Below, piece by piece: positions 42,873 to 52,791 of a stretch of DNA of 64,000 nucleotides. The notes below the pieces were generated by a model. It saw only the letters and a list, made by a program, of their open reading frames with translations, ran no database searches and had not been told where the DNA came from. The position numbers and the translations under genes are program-made. The stretch's first letter is position 1, and each line of letters opens with the position of its first letter. The DNA is taken from the NCBI GenBank assembly GCA_902618175.1, contig CACMZN010000002.1:1-64000 (forward strand), written 5' to 3'. This DNA is from an uncultured Verrucomicrobiota bacterium (GTDB taxonomy: Bacteria > Verrucomicrobiota > Verrucomicrobiia > Opitutales > Seribacteraceae).

Positions 42873-44558
42873 TCATGAATTGATCGACAAGAGTCGGTTC
42901 CTTATTTCTTTGTCTTTTCTTGAATTGCATAAAAGTTCAACGATTCGTATGCCAACTGTGATCGGTTTTTCAATCAAACTAATGATTTTCTTCCAATTAT
43001 TGGTTTGAATGAATTCGATTTGGTGTGATTTGTAGAGAATTTGCAGATTGCACGATTGTGGAGTTGCAAAGCATTTTTCGAATTCCGGTTCGTTGGTTAC
43101 AGAAAGGTTTTGAAAGATTCCTCCCCCTTGGTTGTTCACCACAAAGACGGTTAGGCTCCCTTGAAATTGTTGCGAAAAAAGAAGAGCGTTTGAGTCATGA
43201 AGAAAGGCAAGGTCACCTGTAAGCAAATAGGTTGGGAAATCCGCTTGGTGTGCAATTCCGATAGCTGTGCCCAAGGTTCCGTCAATACCATTCGTGCCTC
43301 GGTTGCCGAACAATCTTCTATGTTTGGAACTTGGTTTCCAAAACCATTCTACGTCTCTCATCGGCATGCTGTTGGCGATATGAATCAGAGTATCATCAGG
43401 TGAATGAATGGAAAGCAAACGAGCTAACTTTCCTTCGAACAAAGGGAGTTCCTTTGCAAAAGCTCGTTCCATTTTGAGTTCTATCTTCTGTTCGGCCTGA
43501 AGCCAGGAATTTAGCCACGCGTCTTCAATCAAAGGAAACGGGATTTCATGAACGCACTGATATGGAATTTGAAAAGAGGTGCTAGGACTCGTCAAGGGAT
43601 CGACAGGTTTGCCTCGAGGTTCGATTACAATGCGTTTAGCATTTGAAGAATCAATCCATTGACGAAGAATTTTCGAAGTGGGAAGAGGTCCAAGTACAAT
43701 AACCAGATCAGGCAGGTTCATCTGGCTGAAAATTGGATCTCGGATTAAATTTTCATATCGGAGAATACGGTTGGGCAAAGGTTTTTCGCGTAGGGGCGAT
43801 AGGGAATCACAAAGAATAGGTATCCGTAATTGTCCTATTTCATGATGGATGGAATCATTAAAAGCATATTGCCCGGCAATCATGAGTACACGAGAATATC
43901 CTTTTATTGCCTGACCAACAGACTTGAGGTTGATTTTTTGAGGGATCGTAGATTCGACTATCGTTTCGAGGGAATGAAGATTAGAAGGGGGAGTTATGAA
44001 TTTAGGGACAAATGGTTCGCGAAAGGGAAAATTCAAGTGAACCGGACCGGGATCAGATCCGATGGCTTTTTGGAAAGCCTGTGTTAAAGTAAGTCGAAGC
44101 TGTTGGACATCCGAAGACTCGCTGGTTGGAAGAGGAAGTTGATGAAACGCTCTGGGATAGGATCCGAATAATTCTTCTTGATCAATGGTTTGGTCTGCTC
44201 CGCAGTTCTGAAGTTCGGGAGGTCGATCAGCAGAGACCAGCAGGAGAGGAATGCTCGAGTGCGATGCCTCCACAACAGCAGGAAACCAATTACAGACTGC
44301 GGACCCTGAAGTGCATAGTAGAACCGTCGGGATTTGAGTACGCTTGCTTGTTCCCAGTGCTAAGAATGAGGCTGATCTTTCGTCTAGTACTGCAAAGCAT
44401 TCGATTCGCGGATGTCTCTCGAAAGCTAAAACAAGGGAAGTGGATCGCGAACCGGGAGAAAAATAAACCTTATTCACGCCTAAAATGGAAAGGGTATGCG
44501 CGGTGATCTCTCCCCAAGCATAGTTGGCTTGAGCGATTGACTCTTCAAACTCAGTCAT
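42873..44558 (-). CDS. menD: 2-succinyl-5-enolpyruvyl-6-hydroxy-3-cyclohexene-1-carboxylate synthase
   Basis: The 561-aa ThDP enzyme of menaquinone synthesis. The N-terminal VYFSPGSRSTSLVLAFERHP, DERSASFLALGTSKRTQ and CTSGSAVCNWFPAVVEA form the PYR domain. The GNRGTNGIDGTLGTAIGIAH and LTGDLAFLHDSNALL (ThDP/metal GDG-N-type motif) form the PP domain. It accepts isochorismate from MenF and 2-oxoglutarate. The start overlaps the menF stop by 4 bp. The next gene (glycosylase) starts 23 bp after it. Confidence 0.95.
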   Translation of the reverse strand: MTEFEESIAQANYAWGEITAHTLSILGVNKVYFSPGSRSTSLVLAFERHPRIECFAVLDERSASFLALGTSKRTQIPTVLLCTSGSAVCNWFPAVVEASHSSIPLLLVSADRPPELQNCGADQTIDQEELFGSYPRAFHQLPLPTSESSDVQQLRLTLTQAFQKAIGSDPGPVHLNFPFREPFVPKFITPPSNLHSLETIVESTIPQKINLKSVGQAIKGYSRVLMIAGQYAFNDSIHHEIGQLRIPILCDSLSPLREKPLPNRILRYENLIRDPIFSQMNLPDLVIVLGPLPTSKILRQWIDSSNAKRIVIEPRGKPVDPLTSPSTSFQIPYQCVHEIPFPLIEDAWLNSWLQAEQKIELKMERAFAKELPLFEGKLARLLSIHSPDDTLIHIANSMPMRDVEWFWKPSSKHRRLFGNRGTNGIDGTLGTAIGIAHQADFPTYLLTGDLAFLHDSNALLFSQQFQGSLTVFVVNNQGGGIFQNLSVTNEPEFEKCFATPQSCNLQILYKSHQIEFIQTNNWKKIISLIEKPITVGIRIVELLCNSRKDKEIRNRLLSINS

Positions 44559-45997
44559 TCACCAATCAAGTTGGTTCTTCCAGTGATGACTTCAAGCATT
44601 GCCTCCAGTTTCCAATCGGTCTCGATTTTCTCTTGTTCCGGGACCGAGCCATCCACGACACCAGCCCCTGCATAAAGAGTTAAATTGGATGGCGTGATTT
44701 TCCCGCAACGAATTGGAACAATAAATTCTCCATGACCTCGACCATCCATCCATCCGGCTACTCCTGAATACCATCCTCTGGAGGTTTTTTCCAATTTTCG
44801 AATCAAGGGTATGGCCTCTTCTCTGGGTGTTCCTCCCATAGCTGGAGTTGGATGAAGTGCATCGAGGGCATCAAAAGGGTGAATCCCATTGGCCAATTTC
44901 GCCCGAATGGGAGTTCGCATATGTTGAAGGTTTGCCAACCGTAAAAGCCGTGTCTTGCACTCCATGGAGTTAGTCAAGCCGATCGAAGCGAGTCGACGAA
45001 TTATGCTTTCAATAACCAGACGATGTTCGTGTATTGCTTTTTCCTGACCTAGAAGTGTTTTTCCCCACAAGGCATCTCTTCCTGCAGAAGGACCCCGTGG
45101 AGCCGAGCCGGCAATGGCTTCGGTTTCGAGATTGGAACCGGATACTCTTAGCAAGGTTTCAGGAGTAGCTCCGACCATGGTTCCCTTGTTTGGAGTGGAG
45201 AGACAAAAAGTGAAGCAGTCCGGGTATCGATCTCGTAATAAATGAGCAATTGAAAAAGAAGAAATTTCACATTTGGTGTCGTAATGCAGCTGCCTGGCAA
45301 GAACGATTTTAGAAAGTTTGCCGGAATGAATTTCACAAAGCGCTTTGCGAACCGCATCGAGATAGTTGAGGTTTTCCATGGGAGAATCAAATTTCGTTGA
45401 ATTGATAATGGACGAGCGTGGTTGCTCATAACGCATTCCCTTTATTTGGCAAATAGATTCGTCTAATTCTTCTTTAAGTTTGGAAGGAGACGAAAACGGA
45501 TTGATTTCAGCGTTTACCGTCAGAAGATGCACGCCACCTTTGCGAAGGACCTGCCAGCGAGGAAAAAAAATGTGGAGGGGATCTGGACTGTCATCACTCC
45601 GCTTCTCCGTTTCGAAAGTGGCGGACAGAAAGTGAGTGGGACCGCTGCCTGAAAGAGCAAGTTTCCCGGCATTTCTCGTATGCATAAGCAATTCGTCAGA
45701 CCAGATTCGAGCTTTTGTAAAGCGATCAGATCCAGAGAAACTGGCTTTGGCAACCGATTCTCCGCAAGCGATGGAGAATTCATCTGCCGGTTTCTCCATG
45801 TAGCAATTGGAATCCCTTGGATTGTTAATGCCTTCCAATATCGCCAAAGGGTCGAAATATCCAGTTTCCAAAGTGACTGAGCAATAAAGTCTTTTTCTTT
45901 TGGACTTGGACTCCAAAACGATTTGCTGCAGAAAGGGCAGAAGATCCTCAGATGGGTCGCAAAGAGAAATATCGGGCAAGACGTTCTTAGAACTCAT
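44555..45997 (-). CDS. menF: Isochorismate synthase (menaquinone)
   Basis: The 480-aa member of the chorismate-utilising family. The chorismate-binding core includes KIVLARQL, FCLSTPNKGTMVGATPETLL, AIAGSAPRG, HEHRLVIESIIRRL and HPTPAMGGTPREEA, with the magnesium ligand region LYAGAGVVDGSVPEQEKIETDWK. MenF converts chorismate to isochorismate. It lies 18 bp after yidD and overlaps menD by 4 bp, a close MenF-MenD pairing that favours menaquinone rather than siderophore or salicylate synthesis. Chorismate synthase (aroC) is at the right edge of the window. Confidence 0.94.
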   Translation of the reverse strand: MSSKNVLPDISLCDPSEDLLPFLQQIVLESKSKRKRLYCSVTLETGYFDPLAILEGINNPRDSNCYMEKPADEFSIACGESVAKASFSGSDRFTKARIWSDELLMHTRNAGKLALSGSGPTHFLSATFETEKRSDDSPDPLHIFFPRWQVLRKGGVHLLTVNAEINPFSSPSKLKEELDESICQIKGMRYEQPRSSIINSTKFDSPMENLNYLDAVRKALCEIHSGKLSKIVLARQLHYDTKCEISSFSIAHLLRDRYPDCFTFCLSTPNKGTMVGATPETLLRVSGSNLETEAIAGSAPRGPSAGRDALWGKTLLGQEKAIHEHRLVIESIIRRLASIGLTNSMECKTRLLRLANLQHMRTPIRAKLANGIHPFDALDALHPTPAMGGTPREEAIPLIRKLEKTSRGWYSGVAGWMDGRGHGEFIVPIRCGKITPSNLTLYAGAGVVDGSVPEQEKIETDWKLEAMLEVITGRTNLIGE

Positions 45998-46015
45998 TTG
46001 TCTGACTCGGCTGTG

Positions 46016-46288
46016 CTAGTTTCCATCTTTCGAATGCACGGGGTCGTAACCTCCATCATTCATTGGATTACACTTGCAGATCCGTGCGATTGATTTTCTC
46101 AAGGCCGTTAGAAAAGGCAGGACTCGAAAGCATTCCAAGGCGTATTGAGAACAAGTCGGATGAAACTTACAACGAGCATAGGGACCCAAAAGCAACTGTT
46201 TGACAGGAGAGAAAAGTCGGTAAGAAAGAATAGCCAATACGAATAAGGCAGAAATCGGATTATTCGGCAGATTTACAAATTTTTTCAA
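46016..46288 (-). CDS. yidD: Membrane protein insertion efficiency factor
   Basis: The 90-aa YidD family protein. The core LSYRLFSPVKQLLLGPYARCKFHPTCSQYALE is diagnostic, with the CRFxPTCSxY cysteines. It is thought to aid YidC-dependent insertion at the inner membrane. The start is TTG at 46288, since no ATG is in frame before the core. The C-terminus ends DGGYDPVHSKDGN. It is usually found with rpmH-rnpA-yidC, but here it lies between thrS and menF, which is a detached context. Confidence 0.93.
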   Translation of the reverse strand: MKKFVNLPNNPISALFVLAILSYRLFSPVKQLLLGPYARCKFHPTCSQYALECFRVLPFLTALRKSIARICKCNPMNDGGYDPVHSKDGN

Positions 46289-46372
46289 AACTAATCCATC
46301 CCTATTTCCTCTGGCTCCACACGCAAAACTTTGCTTGAACTCTTTGTCTGTGTTTCAAACGAGCCAAAAAAT

Positions 46373-48208
46373 TTAAAATCTCTTTTTAGGAAGAGCTTTT
46401 GTTCGAATGTCTTCAGAAATTTTGGATATACTTTCTTCGATACACCAAGTACCATCGAATGTAGGATTATTTCTAGAGCGAATGGAGACTTTTTTTTCTT
46501 CCGCCTCTCTTTTTCCAATGATGATCATATGAGGAATTTTGTCGGTTTCCGCTTTTCTAATCTTTGCTCCCAGTTTTCCTGACTGGTGATCTAAAGTGGA
46601 TCTAATTCCATGCTTTCTGAATTTTAGATTGCACTCCTCCGCTTGTCCAATGAGGTCATCATTCATTGGGAGAACTCGAACCTGTTCCGGAGCAAGCCAA
46701 GTAGGAAAGCTTCCCGCAAAATGCTCGATCAGAACACCGCAAAACCTTTCCATGGAACCGAAGGGAGCTCGATGAATCATGACTGGTCGGTGGTTTTGAT
46801 TGTCGACCCCCACATAACTCAAGTCGAAGCGTTCTGGCAGGTTGTAGTCAACTTGTACGGTTCCCAACTGCCATTCCCTGCCCAAGACGTCCTTGACGAC
46901 GAAGTCAATCTTAGGACCATAGAAAGCGGCCTCCCCGATTTCTTCCTGATACTCAATCTTCAAGGTTCGAATCGCATCTCGAAGAGCTTTTTCAGCTTTT
47001 TCCCAAGCTGTCGAGCTTCCCACGTATTTGTCTGAATCCGGATCTCGAAGACTTACCCGCACCCTATATTCGTTCATTCCAAGGGTTGAAAAAACTTGTT
47101 TGACAAGATCAAGACAACCTTGAATTTCATCTTGCAGTTGATCTTCTCGCAGAAAGAGATGAGCATCATCCTGAGTGAAGCCCCGTACTCTTGTCATTCC
47201 GCTCAATTCGCCCGATTGTTCCCAACGGTAAACGGTTCCGAATTCTGCAAGTCTGATGGGTAGGTCACGATAGGAATGCTGTTCGGACTTGAAGATGCGT
47301 ATGTGCATAGGACAGTTCATCGGTTTGAGCAGATAACCCTCAATTGCACCTTCTTCCAACTTATTTGATAATTCCGAACAACTACAACCCTCCTCCGCTA
47401 ACTTACTTAGAGAATCTCGATGAATGATGGGAGGAAACTGAGAGTCTCTGTAATAGGGGAAATGGCCGGAGGTACGATATAAATCAAGTTTGCCAAGATG
47501 TGGGGTGTAGACTTGGGAGTATCCCTGCTTGGCCAATTCTTGTGAAATAAAACTTTCCAACTCCTGTCTGATAACGGCTCCGTTTGGTTTCCAAAGCACC
47601 AGTCCTTGACCGACCATTTCATCAATATGAAACAGTCCAAGTTCACGTCCAAGGTTTCGATGATCTCTTTTTTTGGCTTCCTCGATTTTTTCCAAATGTT
47701 CTTCAAGTTCTAATTTTGTGGCGAAAGCCGTACCATAAATCCGTTGAAGCTGTTTGTTTGCAACTTTGCCTCGGTGATAGGATCCGGCCACCTGAAGCAA
47801 TTTGAAGGCTTTGATTTTCTTAGTGTAAGAAACATGGCTGCCGGCGCAAAGATCAATGAATTCTCCATTGCGATAAAAAGTAATTGGATCTTCTGGGGGG
47901 ATGTCTTCCAAACGACCCATTTTATAAACACCCTGTCCCATTTCAGAGATGATTATTTTCGCTTCTTCTCTACTCACTTCGATGCGTTCGAATCTTTGGT
48001 TTTCCTTAATGATGGTTTTCATTTCAGATTCGATTCGTTCAATGACATCCGGAGTAAAGGGAAGCTCGGAATCGAAATCGTAGTAAAAACCTGATGCAGT
48101 AGGTGGGCCGATATCTAACTTCGTGTTCGGATACAAACGAAGAACCGCAGCAGCAAGAACATGCGAAGCGGAGTGACGAAGTTCGTCCAATGGCGTCATT
48201 TCCTTCAT
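46373..48208 (-). CDS. thrS: Threonyl-tRNA synthetase lacking the TGS domain
   Basis: The 611-aa class II synthetase charges tRNA-Thr. The editing (N2) domain starts almost at once with LRHSASHVLAAAVLRLYP and keeps EFIDLCAGSHVSYTKK. Catalytic motifs include PMNCPMHIRIFKS, RLAEFGTVYRWEQSGELSGMTRVRGFTQDDAHLF, and HRAPFGSMERFCGVLIEHFAG, followed by the anticodon-binding part. The roughly 60-residue N-terminal TGS domain of E. coli ThrRS is absent; this is known in some lineages. ATG at 48208 is favoured over the track start, 45 nt upstream. It lies 57 bp after metH. Confidence 0.95.
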   Translation of the reverse strand: MKEMTPLDELRHSASHVLAAAVLRLYPNTKLDIGPPTASGFYYDFDSELPFTPDVIERIESEMKTIIKENQRFERIEVSREEAKIIISEMGQGVYKMGRLEDIPPEDPITFYRNGEFIDLCAGSHVSYTKKIKAFKLLQVAGSYHRGKVANKQLQRIYGTAFATKLELEEHLEKIEEAKKRDHRNLGRELGLFHIDEMVGQGLVLWKPNGAVIRQELESFISQELAKQGYSQVYTPHLGKLDLYRTSGHFPYYRDSQFPPIIHRDSLSKLAEEGCSCSELSNKLEEGAIEGYLLKPMNCPMHIRIFKSEQHSYRDLPIRLAEFGTVYRWEQSGELSGMTRVRGFTQDDAHLFLREDQLQDEIQGCLDLVKQVFSTLGMNEYRVRVSLRDPDSDKYVGSSTAWEKAEKALRDAIRTLKIEYQEEIGEAAFYGPKIDFVVKDVLGREWQLGTVQVDYNLPERFDLSYVGVDNQNHRPVMIHRAPFGSMERFCGVLIEHFAGSFPTWLAPEQVRVLPMNDDLIGQAEECNLKFRKHGIRSTLDHQSGKLGAKIRKAETDKIPHMIIIGKREAEEKKVSIRSRNNPTFDGTWCIEESISKISEDIRTKALPKKRF

Positions 48209-48265
48209 GATACTCAAAAATCTACTTCCGCACTGACCACTCTGCAATGCCAAAGGTTTTGAGGC

Positions 48266-51200
48266 TTATGCGTCAAAACCCAAATTTGGACGCAGCCATT
48301 TTAGACTCTCTTCCCAAGTCCATCCCTTGCGTTCAGCATAATTCTCCACTTGGTCACGGCCCAGACTACCAACATTGAAATACTTAGCTTGGGGGTGCGA
48401 AAAGTAAAGACCCGACACAGAGCAACCTGGGTACATGGCACGAGACTCAGTAAGCTTTAATCCGATCCTTTCCTCCACAGATAGAAGCTTCCAAATCAAG
48501 TCTTTTTCGGTATGGTCAGGTTGACTGGGATATCCGGATGCTGGACGTATTCCTCGGTACTCTTCATCTATGAGAGCTTCGTTACTGAGGTTTTCACTCA
48601 TTCCGTAGGTCCACCATTCGCGCGTAATTTTGTGAGAATATTCAGCCATTGCCTCAGCAAAACGGTCTCCCAAAGCTTTGACCATTATGGAATTGTAGTC
48701 ATCATTATCTCGCTCGTATTCAAGAGCAAGGGTCTCGACCCCTGAGCCTGCAGATACTGCAAAAGCTCCAAGATAGTCAATTCGACCTGATTCTTTAGGA
48801 GCAACAAAGTCGGAGAGACAATAATGAGGATGATTGGGAATGGATTGCTGGCGTCTGATAAAGTGAAATGTCCCGAGATGTTTGGTCTTCTTCAAGTCAT
48901 CAAAAACTTCGACGTCGTCTCCGACTGCGTGAGCAGGCCATAAGCCAATCACCGCTTGGCAGCGAAACAAATCTTCTTCTATAATCTTTTTAAGAAGTGC
49001 TTGGGCCTGATCATAAAGTTTTTGAGCTTCCTCACCCACATTCTTTCGATTGAAGATTTCAGGATATTTTCCTTTCAATTCCCATGACCAAAAAAAAGGC
49101 GACCAGTCAAAAAAGGCGAGAACTTCCTTCAATTCAACATCCAATAAATGTGTGCCAAGCCTGTCGGGGAAGGGCACGGCAATATCCTGTTTTTCCCAAT
49201 CGAACGAAGTACCTCTTTTTTGAGCTTGATTAAGTGGAACAAGAGTTTTTTCTCCTCTGCTTTCGTGTTCAAGTCGTAGTTTCTCCTGTTTTTTCTTAAG
49301 TTGAGATACAAAGGTATCGCGTTTTTCAGAATGTGTGAGTTCATTACATACGTTGACAACCAGGGAGGCATCTGCGACTTGAACTACAGGTTCCCGGTAA
49401 TGCGGAGCTATTTTGATGGCTGTATGAGCTTTACTTGTGGTGGCTCCTCCTATGAGTAAGGGAATGTTCAAGCCCGCGTCTTGCATTTCCTTTGCGTTAT
49501 GTATCATTTCGTCCAAGGACGGAGTAATTAAACCACTCAAACCAAGGATGTCTGCATTATGCTTGCGAACCGCCTGCAAAATCTTATCGCACGATACCAT
49601 CACTCCCAGATCAATAACCTCCCAGTTATTGCAAGCCAATACTACCCCAACGATGTTTTTGCCTATGTCATGCACATCACCTTTGACTGTTGCGATAACC
49701 ATGGTTCCTCTTTTGCCGGCAATGGACCCATTTTTCTCTGATTCCATGAATGGTTCCAGATAAGCCACGGCTTTTTTCATGACTCGAGCACTTTTTACGA
49801 CTTGAGGAAGAAACATTTTCCCATCTCCAAAAAGATTTCCGACGACTTTCATTCCATCCATCAGAGGACCTTCAATTACTTCAAGAGGTCTTCCCAAAAC
49901 TTGCCGGGCCTCTTCAGCATCAACTTCGGCATAGTCACCAATTCCTTTAACGAGGGCATGAGAAAGTCGCTCGGCAACCGGTTTTTTTCGCCAAGACAAG
50001 TCTGGTCCTTCAGTTTTTCGGTTCTCTTTCTTGTCTTTTACTTTTTCCGCGAAATCGAGGAGTTCTTCACCTGCCTTCGGGCTTTCGTTGAAGATCACCG
50101 CCTCGACCCTGGACCGAAGTTCTGGTTCAATTTCATCATATACCTCGAGCATGCCTGCATTTACAATTCCCATGTCAAGACCTGCCTGGCACGCATGATA
50201 GAGAAAACAAGCGTGCATCGCTTCCCTTACGAAATTGTTTCCACGAAACGAAAAGGAAACATTGCTTATTCCACCACTGGTGCGTACGCCGGGACAACGG
50301 CTCTTGATTTCTCGAATGGCTTCGATGTAATCAATGCCATAGGCATTGTGTTCCTCCATACCTGTCGCCAAAGTCAATACGTTGGGATCAAAAATAATGT
50401 CGGTTGCAGGGAATCGCACTTCATTCACCAGTATGCGGTATGCTCGCTCGCAAATGCGTACTTTATCTTCAAGAGTTGCGGCTTGTCCATTTTCATCAAA
50501 GGCCATAACCACGATTGCGGCACCATATCTCATTCCTAATCGAGCCTGTTTTTTGAAGACCTCCTCACCTTCTTTAAGACTGATTGAGTTAATGATGCAT
50601 TTGCCTTGGATAACCTTGAGTCCAGCTTCGATGACTGACCATTTGGAACTGTCGATCATTATGGGAACAACTGAGATATCTGGCTCGGATACCACTAAGT
50701 TGAGAAACTTCGTCATGCATGATTCTCCATCCAAGAGGGCAGCATCGAAATTTACGTCCAGAACATTTGCTCCATTTTCAACTTGTTGCTTGGCTATTTT
50801 TAAAGCCGCTTCGTAGTTATTTGATTCGATAAGTTTACGGAATTTAGGGGAGCCCGTTACGTTTGTGCGTTCTCCTACCATCATCAAAGAAGTGGGCTGA
50901 CCTTTGAGTTCAAAAGGTTCAAGACCACTCAATCGAAGAGCCGGATCGATCAAAGGAATCTCGCGGGGTTGGGATTGACTGATTTTTTCAGCTATCGCGT
51001 TTATGTGTTCAGGAGTTGTACCGCAACATCCACCTGCCATGTTAAGCAGACCTTGATCTGCAAAGGTGAAAAGAGACTCTGCGGTATCTTCAGGATTCTC
51101 GTCATATCCTGTGGGTGCGAGCGGGTTGGGCAAGCCAGCGTTTGGGTAACAATGGAGGAAGCAGTCAGCACTTTTTGACAATGCCTGCAAATAAGGTCTC

Positions 51201-51979
51201 ATCGCGTCGGCACCCATGGCGCAGTTCAATCCCACGCCGAGGGGCTTCGCATGAGCTATTGAATTCCAGCATGCCTCCGCCGTTTGGCCAGAGAGAGTTC
51301 TACCGGATGCATCCGTGATTGTGATTGAAATGATCAGGGGTAATCTTTTGCCGGAGCTTTCGAAGAAATTTTCAATTGCAACGATTGCAGCCTTGAGATT
51401 GAGCGTATCAAAAGTGGTTTCAGGTAGCAAAACATCGACGCCACCCTCTACCAAGGCTTGCGTTTGTTCATAGTATGCTTTCACGAGCTCGTCGAATGTA
51501 ACGTTTCTAAGTGAGGGGTCATTAACGTCGGGTGATAATGAAGCGGTTCGATTTGTCGGACCGATTGCACCCGCAACAAACCGAGGACGCGTAGGATCCT
51601 TAAGCATTGCCTCATCTGCTGCTTCTCGAGCTAATCGAGCAGAGGCGAGGTTCAGATCATAAACGATCTCTTGGAGATTGTAATCCGCCATTGCAATGCT
51701 GGTGGAGCTGAAAGTATTCGTTTCCACCATGTCGCTGCCAGCTTCAAAATAAGCGGAGTGTATTTTATGTATTACATCCGGTCTTGTCAGGCTGAGCAAG
51801 TCATTGTTACCTTTCAGTTCACTTTTGTGATTTGCAAAGACTTCGCCTCTGAAATCGTATTCTACAAGCTTTTCCTGCTGAATCATAGTTCCCATAGCAC
51901 CATCCAACATGATTATACGCTCTTTCATAAGAGCTTCTAAATCATGTTTTCCTGGTTTGGTCACTGAAAAGCTTTTCAT
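48266..51979 (-). CDS. metH: Cobalamin-dependent methionine synthase
   Basis: The 1237-aa MetH transfers methyl from methyltetrahydrofolate via B12 to homocysteine. Domains: homocysteine binding ([15 protein letters not shown], zinc ligands NCAMGAD and [10 protein letters not shown], about 1-330), pterin binding ([13 protein letters not shown], about 360-620), cap plus B12-binding ([15 protein letters not shown], about 640-880) and the SAM activation domain at the C-terminus ([18 protein letters not shown]). The ATG at 51977-51979 has no visible Shine-Dalgarno, and a 30-bp palindrome lies 3 bp upstream. It heads the metH-thrS-yidD-menF-menD-glycosylase run. Confidence 0.96.
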   Translation of the reverse strand: MKSFSVTKPGKHDLEALMKERIIMLDGAMGTMIQQEKLVEYDFRGEVFANHKSELKGNNDLLSLTRPDVIHKIHSAYFEAGSDMVETNTFSSTSIAMADYNLQEIVYDLNLASARLAREAADEAMLKDPTRPRFVAGAIGPTNRTASLSPDVNDPSLRNVTFDELVKAYYEQTQALVEGGVDVLLPETTFDTLNLKAAIVAIENFFESSGKRLPLIISITITDASGRTLSGQTAEACWNSIAHAKPLGVGLNCAMGADAMRPYLQALSKSADCFLHCYPNAGLPNPLAPTGYDENPEDTAESLFTFADQGLLNMAGGCCGTTPEHINAIAEKISQSQPREIPLIDPALRLSGLEPFELKGQPTSLMMVGERTNVTGSPKFRKLIESNNYEAALKIAKQQVENGANVLDVNFDAALLDGESCMTKFLNLVVSEPDISVVPIMIDSSKWSVIEAGLKVIQGKCIINSISLKEGEEVFKKQARLGMRYGAAIVVMAFDENGQAATLEDKVRICERAYRILVNEVRFPATDIIFDPNVLTLATGMEEHNAYGIDYIEAIREIKSRCPGVRTSGGISNVSFSFRGNNFVREAMHACFLYHACQAGLDMGIVNAGMLEVYDEIEPELRSRVEAVIFNESPKAGEELLDFAEKVKDKKENRKTEGPDLSWRKKPVAERLSHALVKGIGDYAEVDAEEARQVLGRPLEVIEGPLMDGMKVVGNLFGDGKMFLPQVVKSARVMKKAVAYLEPFMESEKNGSIAGKRGTMVIATVKGDVHDIGKNIVGVVLACNNWEVIDLGVMVSCDKILQAVRKHNADILGLSGLITPSLDEMIHNAKEMQDAGLNIPLLIGGATTSKAHTAIKIAPHYREPVVQVADASLVVNVCNELTHSEKRDTFVSQLKKKQEKLRLEHESRGEKTLVPLNQAQKRGTSFDWEKQDIAVPFPDRLGTHLLDVELKEVLAFFDWSPFFWSWELKGKYPEIFNRKNVGEEAQKLYDQAQALLKKIIEEDLFRCQAVIGLWPAHAVGDDVEVFDDLKKTKHLGTFHFIRRQQSIPNHPHYCLSDFVAPKESGRIDYLGAFAVSAGSGVETLALEYERDNDDYNSIMVKALGDRFAEAMAEYSHKITREWWTYGMSENLSNEALIDEEYRGIRPASGYPSQPDHTEKDLIWKLLSVEERIGLKLTESRAMYPGCSVSGLYFSHPQAKYFNVGSLGRDQVENYAERKGWTWEESLKWLRPNLGFDA

Positions 51980-51982
51980 ATA

Positions 51983-52012
51983 CGCATCAACACATCATGA
52001 TGCGTTGATATG
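51983..52012 (-). promoter_or_regulatory. 30-bp palindrome immediately upstream of metH
   Basis: Each 15-bp arm reads TGATGYGTTGATRYG, outward from the centre at 51997/51998, with three mismatches between arms. Each half contains the near-repeat TGATG.GTTGAT. It ends 3 bp before the metH start codon on the side where an SD would be expected. It resembles an operator for a dimeric repressor (such as the ArsR-family SahR or MetR types that control methionine genes), though I cannot match a known consensus. Confidence 0.55.
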
Positions 52013-52090
52013 TAACTGCAATCTCAAAAAGAGCAAAAGAATCAGTGTAGATAATTTCAATTGTTTTCCTTTGCCATCCAAGCATATTGT

Positions 52091-52202
52091 CTTAAAAATT
52101 GGTTGTATTATGGTACGGGACGTAGCGTAGTCTGGTCAGCGCGCCTGCTTTGGGAGCAGGAGGCCGTGAGTTCGAATCTCACCGTCCCGACCAATTTTTA
52201 AG
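52091..52202. repeat. 13-bp perfect inverted repeat flanking tRNA-Pro
   Basis: CTTAAAAATTGGT at 52091-52103 is the exact reverse complement of ACCAATTTTTAAG at 52190-52202. The right arm begins at the discriminator base and includes the encoded CCA. In the precursor RNA the two arms could form a leader-trailer stem around the tRNA. Confidence 0.85.
52116..52193 (+). tRNA. tRNA-Pro (anticodon TGG)
   Basis: The acceptor stem CGGGACG pairs with CGTCCCG, the D-arm GTAGCGTAGTCTGGTCAGCGC is standard, the anticodon stem CCTGC/GCAGG encloses TTTGGGA with TGG at positions 34-36, and the T-arm is GTGAG-TTCGAAT-CTCAC. The discriminator A and CCA are encoded. The leading C1-G72 pair is typical of bacterial tRNA-Pro. 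Confidence 0.97.
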
Positions 52203-52296
52203 CCAATGAATTCATCGCAAGGTTGTTTCTTCCTAAGTAGACTCGAGCTCTTTTTTTTAATGACAACCACCCTTGTGGTCCAATTTTAAATTTCCC

Positions 52297-52791
52297 ATGA
52301 AATCAGATGATCTAATACAAAATCTGAAATTAATCCCACATCCGGAAGGTGGTTGGTTCAGGCGAACCTTTTCATCACAACATACGATTGACTTGGAAAG
52401 AGGGAAACGATCTTGCAGCACTTCGATTTTGTATTTCCTCAAGCCTGGTGAATTCTCGAGGTTGCATTGCTTAGCCTCGGATGAAATTTGGTATTTCCAT
52501 TATGGAAGTCCACTTAAAATGCATCTTTTTCATCGGGATGCCTACGAGACTATTACACTCGGCAATGACGTTTCCGAGGGACAAATTGTTCAAAAGATCA
52601 TAAATGCAGATACTGTATTTGGAGCGGAAGTATCGGTGTGCCAAAACCAAAATGGATCCCTGCTTAGCTGTTCGGTCACTCCTGGGTATGATAATCTTGA
52701 TTTCAGATGGGCTGATCTGAATCTCATGTTGGTGAAATATCCTAAACAAGCTTCCATCATTCGTAGACTTGCCCCGTGTGTGTCGTCATGA
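52297..52791 (+). CDS. Cupin-fold protein (DUF985 family)
   Basis: A 164-aa protein of the cupin_5/DUF985 family. The family pattern is clear: LKLIPHPEGGWFRRTF at the N-terminus, then STSILYFLKPGEFSRLHCLASDEIWYFHYGSPL, with the metal-type His/Glu residues, and CSVTPGYDNLDFRWAD in the second cupin motif. The function of the family is unknown, though some act as sugar or small-molecule isomerases. ATG at 52297 is preferred over the track start eight codons upstream. It overlaps the next gene by 4 bp, so the two are likely functional partners. Confidence 0.9.
   Translation: MKSDDLIQNLKLIPHPEGGWFRRTFSSQHTIDLERGKRSCSTSILYFLKPGEFSRLHCLASDEIWYFHYGSPLKMHLFHRDAYETITLGNDVSEGQIVQKIINADTVFGAEVSVCQNQNGSLLSCSVTPGYDNLDFRWADLNLMLVKYPKQASIIRRLAPCVSS

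Noticed and set aside
46291-46518. 75-aa ORF between thrS and yidD
   Set aside because: Most of it overlaps the thrS 3' end in another frame, and its Lys-rich start is not family-like.
51980-52115. Cobalamin, SAH or SAM riboswitch before metH
   Set aside because: The 130 bp lack the conserved box elements; only the palindrome is evident.
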